DNA of 64,000 bases from Pararge aegeria. Its lineage: Eukaryota; Arthropoda; Insecta; Lepidoptera; Nymphalidae. The notes below the pieces were generated by a model. That model was not told the DNA's origin. It made no database searches and was given only the letters and a program-made list of their open reading frames with translations. Shown piece after piece: positions 34,868 to 46,738 of the stretch (position 1 is the stretch's first letter; each line of letters begins with the position of its first letter). The stretch covers positions 3,224,001 to 3,288,000 of the forward strand of contig NC_053197.1 of NCBI RefSeq assembly GCF_905163445.1. Reading direction: 5' to 3'. The position numbers and the translations under genes were made by a program.

Positions 34868-35130
34868 CAAAACTTAGCCCTTGACTGATATCATCTAGTG
34901 GTAAGAGATGATGCAGTCTAAGACGGTAGGGATTAATCTGTTAAGTTATATTAAACCCTTTCTCCCAATCAGTTTCTACGCTTGGCAATATGTTTATATC
35001 GAAAGTGTGCTAACTAGCCACGGCCGAAGCCTCCCTCCCAGACCAGACTACAGAAAATTTAAAAATTATAACTTCCTCCGCCGGGAATCTAACCCGGGAT
35101 CACCCAGCATTCACCAATGTGCCAGACAGG
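34868..35130 (-). repeat. SINE S2 copy
   Basis: Reverse S2 with a degenerate head, abutting the S1 tail. Confidence 0.7.
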
Positions 35131-35134
35131 AAAA

Positions 35135-36000
35135 AAAATCAATGATGTTTATATCATTTTTTTTATATGAAGCAACATATACAACTAGAAACTTACAGTA
35201 AAATCAGAATCAACTGTAACTAGATATTAGTCGATAACAATATTTTGTTTAAAAGATAAAAAAATTTGAAAAATCCAAAAGTGCACGCCTCATAATCTCA
35301 TGTTTTCACAATAAAATTGAATTTTTTTTAACTGAAACTTTCAATGCTCATTACAATTTTTTTTTTTCATATTAATTATTATTCATTTTTTGTAAACAAG
35401 ACACGGAAATGTCATAATGATTGCACATTGAAAGTTACAATTAATATTAGCTAGAATAATTACATGGAAATTTAACGACAGTGAATTGAACGCTCATATT
35501 AACTAAGAAATTATGTCGTGTGTTACTTTAGATAATTAAAAACAAATTATTCCGATACGATCATTTTTTCGACCAATTTTGATGCCACATACACCCGTCC
35601 ATACACGGACGTCCAGAAAAGATTATGTTTAATGTTATTATTTACTATGTTAAACAAAAAAATTGTTATTGAAATGTATTTTATGTGCCTGACAAATTAT
35701 TTGACTTGATATTAGTGTACTCAAATTAACCTGTAAGTGCAATATAAATAACAAAAAATCAATTTCAGTTTCGAGAAAACTGCTTTTTTTGAAATGTCGA
35801 GAGTAGAGCACAACCTCAACGCTTCGCTTATGAGGCGTGCAATTCTTGAAATCGTTGGAAAATGTTATTGCAATGTATGTAGTGATTAATAATACAATTC
35901 CGTTAATCTCTCTCGAAAATATGTTTGTTACGACATCACATTTAAAATCATTGAATTTATTTGCTCTTCTCTGGTATTATGCATGTCTACTGGTTTACGT
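35135..36000. other. Unassigned AT-rich spacer
   Basis: No gene or repeat that I recognise. Confidence 0.4.
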
Positions 36001-36002
36001 GA

Positions 36003-36295
36003 AGTGGTTTTAGCCCAGTGGGTAGCACTTCGACTTCACTTTTGAAGAGGCGAGTTTGAATCCCAGCACGCACCTCTAACTTTTCTAAGTTATGTGCATT
36101 CTTAGCAAAAGAAAAACATCGTTAGGGAGCCTGCATGTCTGAAAGATCTCTATAATATTCTCAAGTGTAGAGTCCACCAACCCGCACTGGGCGACCGCGG
36201 TGGTCTGTGACCTTAACCCCTTCTCATTGTGGGACGAGACTCTTGAACTGTAGTAGGCCGGTATTGAGTTGATATTATGATGAAGATGACGACTG
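36003..36295 (+). repeat. SINE S3 copy
   Basis: Full-length S3: GTTTTAGCCCAGTGGGTAGC head, ACTTTTCTAAGTTATGTGC, TTGATATTATGATGAAGATG end. Confidence 0.75.
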
Positions 36296-36739
36296 GTTTC
36301 TGTAATAATAATTGTAGCTATTACTGTAAACTGCAATAAAATCCCTCGTTCCCTAGCCTAGTTCAAAAGATCTAAGCGTACAAACAGCGGGAGTGACTTT
36401 GTTTCGATTTTACGATTTCCCGATCGACGATCTTAGCTTCAATAGCTTTGAAAGTCGACAAATATCGTCTGCCATGGTATTGTTTCTAGAAAATTCTTTG
36501 TTCATTCAATGTTCCGTCGCCGATTATCCGCGTCTAATGTTGTAAATAAATTCAATTACTCTGCGAGAGGCAGGCGTTAATAGAGCTTGTCATGAACATT
36601 CCCACTTCGGAGTGAAATTGGACTGCAGCTTCGTGCAATACTTTAAGATACCACCTAGTTAACCTAAAGTTTTTTATTTTCTTTTCCACCCTAACATAAT
36701 CAATAAATCTCCATAACATCTTTTGATTTAGATTATCGT

Positions 36740-37235
36740 TTCTTTATATTGGATTCCGAAAAAAATTCAGCCAAAAGGTCTTGGCCTCCGACACATAAAC
36801 TGCCACTCGCTCCTATTATGTGCCACTTCCCGCCAATCGGCTTTTCCCCCATAAAATTTAGTTTTTCCAAAAATGTTGGGTTCGGACATCAGTTCTTCGA
36901 TCTCTTGGTTCTTCCAGCCTCCGATCACCGTCATAGCACATGGTTGGTCCCAGGACTTTTTCGGAATGTCTTCCTCTCTGCCACTAAAAGCTTCTTCTTC
37001 TCTATCTGCCTTAAAGTCCAGGACTTACAGCCGTACAAAAAGGTTGGCTTTACATTAATAAATGAAGACAACTACCTATTTATTAAGTTACGCTCATTAT
37101 TTGTTTTAGTTTCCTGTATTTCATCTGTAATGTCTTTTATAGATGGGCTTTTCTGGCTGTACATACTTGATGTCAAGTCCTCATGGAGACTAGCAAAGCA
37201 TCTTAATTCGTTCTGGATGGGGATATCAATTACAT
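36740..37235 (-). mobile_element. Decayed LINE RT-C-terminus remnant
   Basis: On the minus strand a stretch reads FLYGCKSWTLRQIEKKKLLV, AERKTFRKVLGPTM, and in a second frame WRLEEPRD/NQEIEELMSEPN. This matches the end of RTE/Dong-like reverse transcriptases, with frameshifts. The 167-codon plus-strand frame over it is an antisense shadow. Confidence 0.6.
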
Positions 37236-37269
37236 CTTCCAAATTAACCTAGTTTTAAATTTATTCAAA

Positions 37270-37470
37270 GAAGGTTAATTTTCAACAAGCTTAATTTCCA
37301 ATCGATCAATTGAAACGAGAGAGTATAATTTTTAAAATGATCCTCATAAAGTTGAGTTTTATAGCGTACAAATATAAAGGACATTTTTATTGGAAGTTTA
37401 TTTTGAACTCTGATTTTAAAAGAGGCTTAAACATTGTGAGTATTTCTTCTGTGGTATCGAAGTAACTATA
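37270..37470. repeat. Block shared with 12135..12340
   Basis: Paired with the block near the orphan OR exon; lies 320 to 520 bp past the OR-B stop. Confidence 0.6.
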
Positions 37471-37564
37471 TACAAACAGATTCCACGTAACATTGTGTGA
37501 AATATTCAAATCAATCCAATGACTCTTTCAAGCCTTCAAAGTACAAACGATTCTAAGCCTCAAC

Positions 37565-37770
37565 GGTGAAAGAGACATTGTGAGCAAACAGGCATACATG
37601 CCTAAGAGTTCTCTCATATTATTCTCAAAAGTGTGTGGAGTCCATCAATGCGTAGTAGACCAGCGTGGTGGACTAAGGCCTTAGCCCTTTTTCTTTGTAA
37701 GAGGAGACTCGTGCCCTGTAGTGGGCGGATAATAAGTTTGTATGGAAGTTGATATGATGGTGATGATGAA
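37565..37770 (+). repeat. SINE S3 3' part, in the OR-B 3' flank
   Basis: S3 body ending TTGATATGATGGTGATGATG about 20 bp from the OR-B stop codon, antisense to the gene. Confidence 0.7.
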
Positions 37771-37792
37771 AGTAAAAAACAAAGAAACCCTT

Positions 37793-40092
37793 TCAATTAT
37801 CTCCATAAAGAGTGGTCATTAAAGTAAAATAAGACCAAGTAGTGCTGACTACCTGAAATAAAAAAAAACTCGTTAGGTATGTTTCAGAATATGCACGAGG
37901 TTAGTAAAGAATCACGATATTCCGCTGATCCGAAGAGATGATTGCTGTAATCAAGACATCCGTAGAAGTAGTAGTGTCGCCGATACGAGCGAGTTTTGAA
38001 GCTAAAGTGTTAAACAAAATAAAAGCAATGTGTCATCTCTTGTTTCAAATGTGTCTCATTGTAATATGGACCTTTGAAAAAGTAGATCGAAACTGCAACG
38101 TTTCCTACTAGATGACGCTACAGTCGCTATAAGACTGATGTGAAAGGCATATACTAATTTCGGCATAGACGGTAAGAGAGCCGTAGCTTAATTGGAGAAA
38201 GCGCTCAGGCCGCGATTGCCAGAGAGTCGCAGGTTCAAATCCGGTCGGTTCCGAATTTTTTTATATGCATTTTAAATTTATAAAGTAAAGTGTTAGCGTC
38301 CTAGGACCTAAACGTCCATCGGTTCTACGATGGAAATTATACTCCAAGTGTAGGTAAAAACACTAATAAAAATTTTAAAATGTTCATTAGTGTTTCGAAC
38401 TAAAACCTAATTTAGCTCAACTTATTTTTTTAACTGAACTAGGTGCTTTAGTAATACTTACTGTTGTAAAGGTGTTGAGAGTTATCGGTACATAGTTTAT
38501 AGATGTCACATAGCAAGGAAGCTGAGCCCTGTAAATTGAAAAGAAGCATAATATGATTAAATTATTCAGCACTTAAACTTACCCAGGTACCTGGCACAAA
38601 CAAGGAAAGGGAAGGGTATTTAAAATAAGAACCCGCTAATATGCTACCGAAACCACGAGCTCGATTATCAATATATTGGGTAGGATTTCACCAATAAGTA
38701 GCATCCACTGATGTAGGATGAGCATGGACACCAAACGGTAGTATTAAGGAGAACAACTCTTTCATAGATGGGACATTAGCCTCTTTTATAAATGGGTAAA
38801 AGTAACCTTTAGTAAAAACGATGATAGCCCAGTGATTAAGACTTCGACTTTCGAGGGGCCGAGTTCAAATCCCAGCACGCAATTCAAATATCACTTGCTT
38901 CAACGGTGAAGGAAAACATCGTGAGGAAACTGCATGCCTGAGAGTTATCCATAATGTTCCCAAAGGAGTGTGGCGTCCACCAATGCCAGTTAGCCAGCGT
39001 GGTCGATTACGGCCTTAGCCTCTTCTCGTTGTTGGAAGCGACTTGTAGCCTGTAGTGGCCCGGTAATGGGTTGATATGATGATGATGACGATGAACCTTT
39101 AGAATGAGGTTGAGTCGTCTTACCTCATGATGATAAATCGGATGGTTTTCTGATAACGTATTTCTCCCTCATACCATGGGTTCTCATACGCCGAGTCTGC
39201 TATTCCCGTACTCTAAAAGATTTGAAAGAATTAATCACCTTATCTCTCCTACAAGAAAGAAAAGATTATATTGTACAGAAGGCACCTCCTTGAAACGGCG
39301 CGTATTGTGAGGAGGTTCTTCACTCTGGAGCCCTGACCGCCGGTTGCTTGGGCATTTAAAAGCCCCGCAAGCAGAGGGTGGATGTTTTTTTCTTATACAT
39401 TTTTAATAGTTTTATTTTAAATTAATTAAAATCAATAAATAATAGATACAAAAATAATAAAGTATATCATGGCATTAATTGTTGAATGCATTTCATTCAT
39501 GAAGAACGATGATAATATTTAAAAGGATGGATAGCAAAATCAATACCTTCTGTTATTTATGTACTTCAAATAAACACATAAATAGTAAGCCAAAGAATAC
39601 AGATAAAGTCAGTGATTTCCACACTAGGATTCCCTGTGTCGTGGAAAACACTTCCTTCCAGGTTGAATACAATAAAGATAAAAAAAGATAACTTAATAAT
39701 AAAACAAGAAAATAAAAACAAAAATAAAATTAAGAAAAAAAACAGCTTAGCATACAAATTCTGTTGGGGCAATAATGACAACAAGTGTTCTTTAGTGTGT
39801 GTATGACTGTGTTTGTGTGTGCATCCGTGTGTTTATTGTATATTATATTTATTCTAATATTGTGATCATTTTTTGTTTCTCCGTGTTTTTTTTTTTTACA
39901 ATTTGTAGGTAGTAAGATAACTGATGAATATTTTTATTAAGTAGTCGTCGCCCACTGCTTAACGTATTAATTTTCTTATATCTTTATGCGAGTAATTCTT
40001 GTATATATATATATATATGAAATTTTTTTGAGCCGATTGCGATATTACAATTATAAATATATATACCTATATATATATATATATATATAACC

Positions 40093-40149
<57 letters not shown>

Positions 40150-43100
40150 GAAATATCGCAATCGGCTCCAAAATTTCATGAAATTGAGTATACAGGGGGT
40201 TTCGGAGGCGATAAATCGATCTACCTCGGATTCATTTTAAGAAAATGTCACTTTTTTCGTGTTTTCCCATAATAACCGACTTGGTGCAGACGAAGGTGCA
40301 CGGGTCAGCTACGAGTAGTATAGATAATACACATAAATACTTATAAACGTAAATTAAGAACTATGTAAAGTCTCACCTCCTCTTTCAGCACTTCACAGTA
40401 GTAGCAGAATAGGAAAACCAGAATCAGAAGACAAAATATTGAAACTATATTGGTAAACTTATCTATGGCATCATGAGATATCTAAAATCAATCAAAGTGA
40501 TTTCCATTATTTTATTGACTAAGTATTTGACCAAAATTTTATTGAAATAAGGTTCGATTCCCGTGTGAGGAACGAAATTAAGAAATAAAATTACTAAATT
40601 TTCTAATATTTCATGTGTTATTTAAATTCTGTTTCTTTTTATTACAACCTTAACGGCAGAGGGCACTTAGAAAATAATAAGAACAAATTAAATTCAAAAT
40701 ATTTAAGTGGCAATGGCTCCTAAGTATGTACATAAGATTGCTTACCGATAAAACAACGGCGAAAAAACATAATATCATGGCGAAGAACCACAAGTCTACG
40801 AAAACCATCCGATTAAAAATATGATTCAATGCCTGCGCCAATCTGAAATTATTATAAAGATACGCTCTATTATTTATCATTAATTGTCAACCGACAGAGG
40901 TTCAAACATTATAACAACCTAGGTTATATCGTCTGCGAAAGGTAAAAAAGTAATTTTCGGGACTTAGAATATACCATTGTAATATGATTCCTAAGGCCAA
41001 GTTTGTTCTACCAATTTATAATTTAAACAGTGTGTTAAAATCACATTTATTTTAGCAAAATTATTATACATTAAAAGCGGTGATAGCTCAGTGGGTAGGA
41101 CTTCGATTTCACTTTAGGGGTTTTAAGCAATTAAAATATCCCTAGCTTCAACGGTGAAACAAGGGACATCAGAAAACCTACATGCTTGAGAGTTCTCCAT
41201 AATGTTACCAAAGGTGTGTGGAGTCCACCAATCCGCACTGGGCTAGCATTGGACTATAGCCTTAAACCCTTCACATTTCCGAGCTCACAAATTTTGCCCA
41301 TTTTATGGTAAACGTTTAGAACATTAGGGCAAAATAATTACTCTCAACTGCTAAATGGAGTGGAGTGACTAACTGCCTGTTCGAGAAACACTTCTAAAGT
41401 GGAGTGGTTTTGTTGTTTAATATTAGTCTTGTACCTACACGGATTCTGTATACTTATTCTTAATTCTGTGCGCTAAGCATGCCTATAGGTAAAAAAGGTG
41501 TTCGACTTGAATTGTCAAGTCGAATACTTTTTTATACCTTATTAAGACGGCCCATTGGCGCAGTGGGCAGCGACCCTGCTTTCTGAGTCCAAGGCCGTGG
41601 GTTCGATTGCTACAACTCGACAATGTTTGTGTGATGAGCATGAATATTTTTCAGTGTCTGGGTGTTTATGTTTATATAAGTATTTATGTATATTATTCAT
41701 AAAATTGTCGTAGTAATAGTCGTAGTACCTATTTATATATTATATGAATTTGCATATTATGCGTGTAAGCTTTGTGTTACTGTAAAAAGGTACCGATCAT
41801 CAATCCGATACCTAAGGCAAGCCTTAGAGCTATCGGATGGATGATCGGTACCTTTTTACAGTAACACAAAGCAGTAACACAAAGGCAAAATTATATCTGA
41901 GCAAGTCATAATACTTAATTAATTCCTGGTGATTTTTGATCATTGCTTCAATTGTCATATTATTATCCACAGTAAATTCTTCAGGCATTCTGTTTCTATC
42001 GGACATCGGTATAAGATATTGAATGTCCTCCCGTAGCAGAGCAAATTCCGTACTAAGTTGACAGCATAAAGTCACAAGCAAACACTCTGCGCCCAGGTAG
42101 TAGTGAACCAAATGGATTACTTAAAACAAACCAATAAATAAACCTGATTAACCAAAACTTTAATTAAAGAAAAATATACTTTGTACAAGAGAGCTAAGAG
42201 CTATAATTCATATAGTTTAGTCTGTACTGATCAGAGATGAACGAAATGGATTTAGTATATCTAGTGTATTACTTAAAACAAACCAATAAATAAACCTGAT
42301 TAACCAAAACTTTATTTTATTAAAGAAAATATACTTTATACAAAAGAGCTAAGAGCTATAATTCATATAGTTTAGTCTGTACTGATCAGAGATGAACGAA
42401 ATGGATTTACTATACCAAGTGTATTACTTAAAACAAACCAATAAATAAACCTGATTAACCAAAACTTTATTTTATTAAAGAAAATATACTTTATACCAAA
42501 GAGCTAAGAGCTATAATTCATAAACATAGTTTAGTCTGCTGTTTAGTCATCAGGGATTAACGAAAAGGATTTAGTAATATGGGCGTACCTAATCAAATTA
42601 TTACTTTTAATGCCTAAGAGACAAAAAGTTGTGTCTATTTTAATAATAATCAATACTGCAAGTATTGGCAAGTATCAGACTGAAGCCTTAGACTCGGTGG
42701 ATCGTCGCGCCAGAAGAATCATCGGTAACGAATCCCTGAGGCGAATCTACTGAGGCGAAACTAAACAACTTCCAGCACCGACCGAATGTTGCCTGCCTGG
42801 CGGTTTTTTACAGGATATACTTTGGCGAGTGTGTTCAGGTACTTCATAATCTTGTTCCTCCGTCACCATTCTTCCACAGAACAGCGAGACGCCGTGAACG
42901 GTGGCATCCGCATGTGGTTGACATACAGGCAACACGCACGAAACGCTTTTCATCTACGTTTCGGATACGTACCTCTAATGTTTGTCTGTGCCTTTAAGGC
43001 AAGAGTGAATAAGCATTTTCTAGGCAAGCGCGCCCCAACTTAGACCGCATCATTGCTTTACATCGGGCATGATAGTTGCCAAGCGCAAGTCTATCTAGTA

Positions 43101-45871
43101 TAAAATATAAAAAAACTGCATAGAAACAAACATTCTTTTGCGTAGTTCCATGAAATCGATGACAATCATGCTTAATTTTCTATAATCCACGAAAAACTTG
43201 AAAATATGCACCGCGCCATTTATAATATACTTTACAAGAAGCACATCGTCAACAATGTAAACTCAAGAGAGTAGAGAAACAGAGATTTTCCTTTTTTCGG
43301 CCAATAGAAAATTAAGCTAGATTTTAATTGTAAGATTTTAATTAAATTACTTACTACTACACGATTGGAGAACGTAAACCAGTAGATATCGCACCCAGTT
43401 TTTGACAGGATCAAAAGGATACACATATCCAAATGGCAGTATAAAATTGAAGTCTTCCTGGCGAATTTTCCCATACACTGTATGGATGAAGTGCGGAGCT
43501 AAGTTTTGAATTATTGCAATTACGGAACCCCAGTAGAAAACTACGACATAGTATAATCATTTGATATTACATTAATTTTACTAAACTTAACTAGAAGTAT
43601 GGGTTTACTATAACTGCCAGCTCGTAACCATCTTTGGAGAATGCCGGAACACGGTTTCGTTTGGTGCCTGATTCAAATTGGTATCAAAAATTAAGTTTTT
43701 ATTTTTAAAGAAAATCCTCTAAAATCCCAAGCCTTAACTTAATCGGTTAAAAAATCTTTTAATGAGATAAATTAGTGGTTCTATTATTTTCGTCATCTTT
43801 TTTAAATCTACTCAAAAAAATCAAACGAGGTACGTCACTTGTGTACGCAAAACCAAAACAAAACGAAAAATACATATTGTGAACAGTACCATCAATCAAG
43901 GTACAATAATCGCATTTGTCAAAAATAACCTTAATTCACGAACTTCATTTGCTTGTAACTCTGAAATCCAGCGAACTAGAGTTTTATTGTTTTTGGTAAT
44001 ATATTGTAATTATTAAACTCTTCAAAATGAGATAAACTCCATGAAGGCACCTTATACTAAGTGAAACCAAATCCCATACTACGTCCGGCATTCTCCTTTA
44101 CCATCATCACCATACATTCATAACTACTTCATAATCACTTAGGGAGATAATCAAATGTAGAGGAATCAAAGACACCTCACTAATATCTGATAATACATAT
44201 ATTAGTTTACATTACACAAATTATCATTCAAATACATGTGATTTATATTAAACTAGCTGTTGCCCGCGACTTCGTCTGCGTTTGATTTTGTTTTTTGATG
44301 TGGCATTAAATTTAGTTGTAGTTCTAAAAAAATTTAAAGTATTCAGTATCGCTAAGCCTTAAATGAGGGATTTGCTGCTGTCCGCTGAGGAGTTCTGTCC
44401 TCTATCTCCAACCACAGTTTGGGTAAAATTAAACATATATTATAATCTCTATAGTACAAAAATAATTATTTAAATCGGTTATAATTTGTCGGAGCTATGG
44501 TGTAAAATCGTCAAACACTTTCATCACCTCTCCGAAAGGAACCGAGCTTAATGTCGGGATAAAAAGTATCCTATATTACTTCTAACACTTCCAAAAAAAC
44601 CAACAAAGTGTACAAAGTTTCATGAGGATCGGTTAAGTGGTTTTTGCGTGAAAGCGTAACAAACAAACTTACATTGACATTTATAATATTGAATAGGGAT
44701 TATACATTCGAAATTCGTTTAATTTTAACGCCGATTTTTTACCTGTCTGTCCAATATTTAATTGCCCCAGACGTCGATCTCTCTCCTTAATTTGAAAATC
44801 ACTCAGATTTTCCGTTTTCCATGTCTTAGCTAGACCCTCGATAAGGATTTCGATGTCCTTCGTTTTTGGTAGCAGAACGGTCGCTTTTAAAACACCTGAA
44901 AACATCAATTGATTACTACCGTAACTCTTCAGATTGCAACCAAAGTTCATCACAGCTTGCGGTAGTAAATATCCGATAGAATTCGTCATGTAAGAAAAGG
45001 GCTCTATCCATGTAGGTCGATATTATCTTCAAGCCCTGGGCTCTGTTTCGTTAACATTAGGTATGTGTTAGTTTTTTTCCGATATTGGTGCCTCGAACGA
45101 ACACTTTTTTTTAGTTTAGACGAAGTTAAAGGTTTAGTTGGCCACAATCACTTACTACTTCTTTTAGGTTTTTTTTATTCCACTACAAGTTAGCCCTTGA
45201 CTGCAATCTCACCTGGTAGTAAGTGATGATCCAGTCCCCTAACCGGTTTCTACGCGACATCACACCGTAACACTAAATCACTTAGCAGCACGTCTTTGTC
45301 GGTAGGGACGTAGCCTAGCCACGGTCAAAGCCTCCGACCAGACCAGGCCTGAGAAAATTCAGAAATTATAAATTCCCAAATTCCTGCCGGGAATCGAACC
45401 CGGGACCTCCTAAGTCCTACTTAAATTCACAGCGCTCACCGTACGCCAGGGAGGTCGTCATAGTACGGTTACGATAGTATGACGGTTAGTAAGTTCTCAA
45501 GTAATTGATCAACAATGAATTCAGTTATTTATATCTGTTTCCTAAATCCTGTTACTGTAAATGACAATAGTGGCATCGATCCGTACATAATAATTAAAGT
45601 GGATAAAAAACATACTCTGGAGCCCAATTAAGGCCGAAGCGGTCGTGAAAGCTATTTTGGAAATGCTCGCCTGCGATCCAAACGCACGATATAAATACAT
45701 CAACATCGACATTAATTGTAAAACTGCGATCACGCTCTTGACAATAAAACGCCAGTATTTCTTCCTAAAAGGAATATCCCTAGCGAAAAATCGAAGGTTG
45801 CAAGTCCTTATATAATTGAAAGAGATGACGAAAGACTTCGTGAAGTCAGATGGGAAATGCATTCCATCCAT
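37793..45871 (-). CDS. Odorant receptor OR-B (7tm_6 family), complete, 9 exons
   Basis: Paralog of OR-A with the same expected role. Exons: 45616..45871, 44743..44895, 43355..43540, 41915..42119, 40746..40842, 40377..40481, 39124..39212, 38462..38528, 37793..37852. All splice sites are GT-AG with the same phases as OR-A; exons 2 to 8 match OR-A base for base in length. The joined frame is 1218 bp, 405 aa, with no internal stop. The start is the ATG at 45871 (MDGMHFPSDFTK); the frame is open upstream as far as a GTG at 45901 but an in-frame TGA precedes it and no earlier ATG exists. Landmarks: FYWGSVIAIIQNL, YVYPFDPVKNW, STEFALLRED, FNRMVFVDLWFFA, ISHDAIDKFTN, FCYYCEVLKEE, SAYENPWYEG, PITLNTFTT, and VVSTTWSYFTLMTT followed by LYGDN and TGA. 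Introns carry S1, S3, S5, an H1 element, a jockey-like LINE end, a tandem repeat and palindromes. The SINE S3 begins about 20 bp past the stop. Confidence 0.93.
38176..38260 (+). repeat. tRNA-like SINE head S5, copy 2
   Basis: AGCCGTAGCTTAATTGG A box and CAGGTTCAAATCCGG B box. Shared flanks with 17283..17365 indicate a dispersed element. OR-B intron 8. Confidence 0.6.
38820..39095 (+). repeat. SINE S3 copy in OR-B intron 7
   Basis: Full-length S3 with GATAGCCCAGTGATTAAGAC head; ends within 30 bp of the exon 7 donor. Confidence 0.75.
39360..40010. other. OR-B intron 6, unassigned part
   Basis: AT-rich; a poly(T) near 39888 and short open frames only. Confidence 0.35.
40011..40320 (+). mobile_element. 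Non-autonomous element with TA-rich core in OR-B intron 6
   Basis: Inverted arms 40019..40056 and 40143..40179 (GAGCCGATTGCGATAT and its complement) enclose long TA runs. The right part (GGGGGTTTCGGAGGCGATAA, then GTGCACGGGTCAGCTACGAG) recalls a common lepidopteran non-autonomous element. Confidence 0.6.
41078..41280 (+). repeat. SINE S3 copy in OR-B intron 4
   Basis: Head GCGGTGATAGCTCAGTGGGT, missing its B-box region, with body and CCAATCCGCACTGGGC. Confidence 0.7.
41546..41730 (+). repeat. SINE S1 copy in OR-B intron 4
   Basis: S1 head and body, truncated after ATTATTCATAAA. Confidence 0.75.
41769..41872. repeat. 104-bp near-perfect palindrome, MITE-like, OR-B intron 4
   Basis: Outer arms of 33 bp (41769..41801, 41840..41872) and inner arms meet with only a two-base spacer and a two-base mismatch. 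A short AGTAACACAAAG word repeats directly after it. It lies 42 bp downstream of the exon 4 donor in transcript sense. Confidence 0.85.
42114..42580. repeat. Three tandem ~153-bp units in OR-B intron 3
   Basis: The unit starts at 42121, 42273 and 42428 with TTAAAACAAACCAATAAATA and ends each time in GAGATGAACGAAATGGATTT or a variant. The second and third are more alike internally (TTTATTTTATTAAAGAAAAT); the last has small insertions. The array abuts the exon 4 acceptor. Confidence 0.9.
42665..43110 (+). mobile_element. Jockey-like LINE 3' end in OR-B intron 3
   Basis: Frames recall LDSVDRRARRIIGNESLRR and, later, the HARNAFHLRFGYV type end; related to 27450..27960. Strongly decayed. Confidence 0.65.
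43125..43235 (+). repeat. Interspersed repeat R5 fragment
   Basis: Diverged R5 end (CATGCTTAATTTTCTATAAT). Confidence 0.45.
44253..44700 (+). mobile_element. H1 Helitron-like element in OR-B intron 2
   Basis: CTAGCTGTTGCCCGCGACTT at the left, AACAAACTTACATTGACATT..ATATT at the right; long copy of about 440 bp. Confidence 0.7.
45167..45458 (-). repeat. SINE S2 copy in OR-B intron 1
   Basis: Nearly full-length reverse S2 with GGGAATCGAACCCGGGACCT. Confidence 0.8.
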
Positions 45872-45945
45872 TTTTTTGTAGCGTGATATTCCTTCGCTCA
45901 CTTCGAAGTGACCAGCGATTCATAATAGCGAGTAATATAAACGTG

Positions 45946-45954
45946 CTATTTATA
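45946..45954 (-). promoter_or_regulatory. TATA box candidate of OR-B
   Basis: Read on the minus strand the sequence is TATAAATAG, 75 to 83 bp upstream of the ATG at 45871. That leaves room for a transcription start about 30 bp downstream and a 5' UTR of around 45 nt. The stretch just upstream resembles the OR-A 5' flank. The OR-A counterpart (about 26514..26525) reads CATAAAAAAGG and is weaker. Confidence 0.45.
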
Positions 45955-46539
45955 ATCTAATATTACTCTCCGGTATAATTTTCGGAGATCCTTCTATTGA
46001 ATTTTTTTGTTTTCTTTTAAATTTCTTTATTCATAATCAGACTTTAAGTTGTAAGTTATAATAATTACTGTTCACTAATGGGCATGGTAAAATGTTGGCG
46101 CTATTGCCCCTTTGAATTGCTAGACTTAGCCGTTGGGCTAAATAAGCGCCAGCTTTTGGGTCACGATATTAGTTTTATTGAATGTTTTATTGAAATAGAA
46201 TTCTGCTAGATTTTTTCATTCGTTTAATATATATATTTTTTTTTTGGTGATTCAAATCAGTATTATTTATAATTCCAGTAAATAGGCTTTATTATCATTA
46301 TCATATCATTGATATCAATGACTAACTAATAGACAAATTATCATAATAAGTAATATTAATTAATTGATTGTAGTATTGAGTATTTAGTTTTTATTTAATT
46401 TGTGATTTTCTATTCGGTATTGCTATCTTTTTTTTTATTTGTTATTAAATGTGACACTACTAATATTGTTAGATAATGTTGACAATTGTGAAAATGATTA
46501 ACGACAACTATTGACATGCCCATCTTGGCAGGATATGAC

Positions 46540-46738
46540 CAGTGGCGTGCATAGAGGGTATGCACAGGGTATGCAGATGAAGAAAATGAAGAAAATCTCC
46601 TATACGAGTTATAAATACTTAAGGGTGGGCTTTTTATAACTCTTACAATGCCTATCCTTAAGTTTTTTATAACTCGTATTGGAGATTTCCTCCATTTAAT
46701 ATCATTTGCATACCCTGTACCCTCTATGCACGCCACTG
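46540..46738. mobile_element. hAT-like MITE with 8-bp target-site duplication
   Basis: 199 bp. Terminal inverted repeats start CAGTGGCGTGCATAGAGGGT and the interior is also largely palindromic. GATATGAC flanks both ends (46532..46539 and 46739..46746). An 8-bp duplication and CAGTG ends fit the hAT superfamily. No coding capacity. It sits about 0.67 kb upstream of the OR-B start. Confidence 0.85.

Noticed and set aside
36749..37252. 167-codon plus-strand open frame
   Set aside because: It is antisense to a decayed LINE reverse-transcriptase remnant and its protein has no recognisable domain.
42114..42580. CRISPR-like array
   Set aside because: Units are contiguous ~153-bp tandem repeats with no spacers, in a eukaryotic intron.
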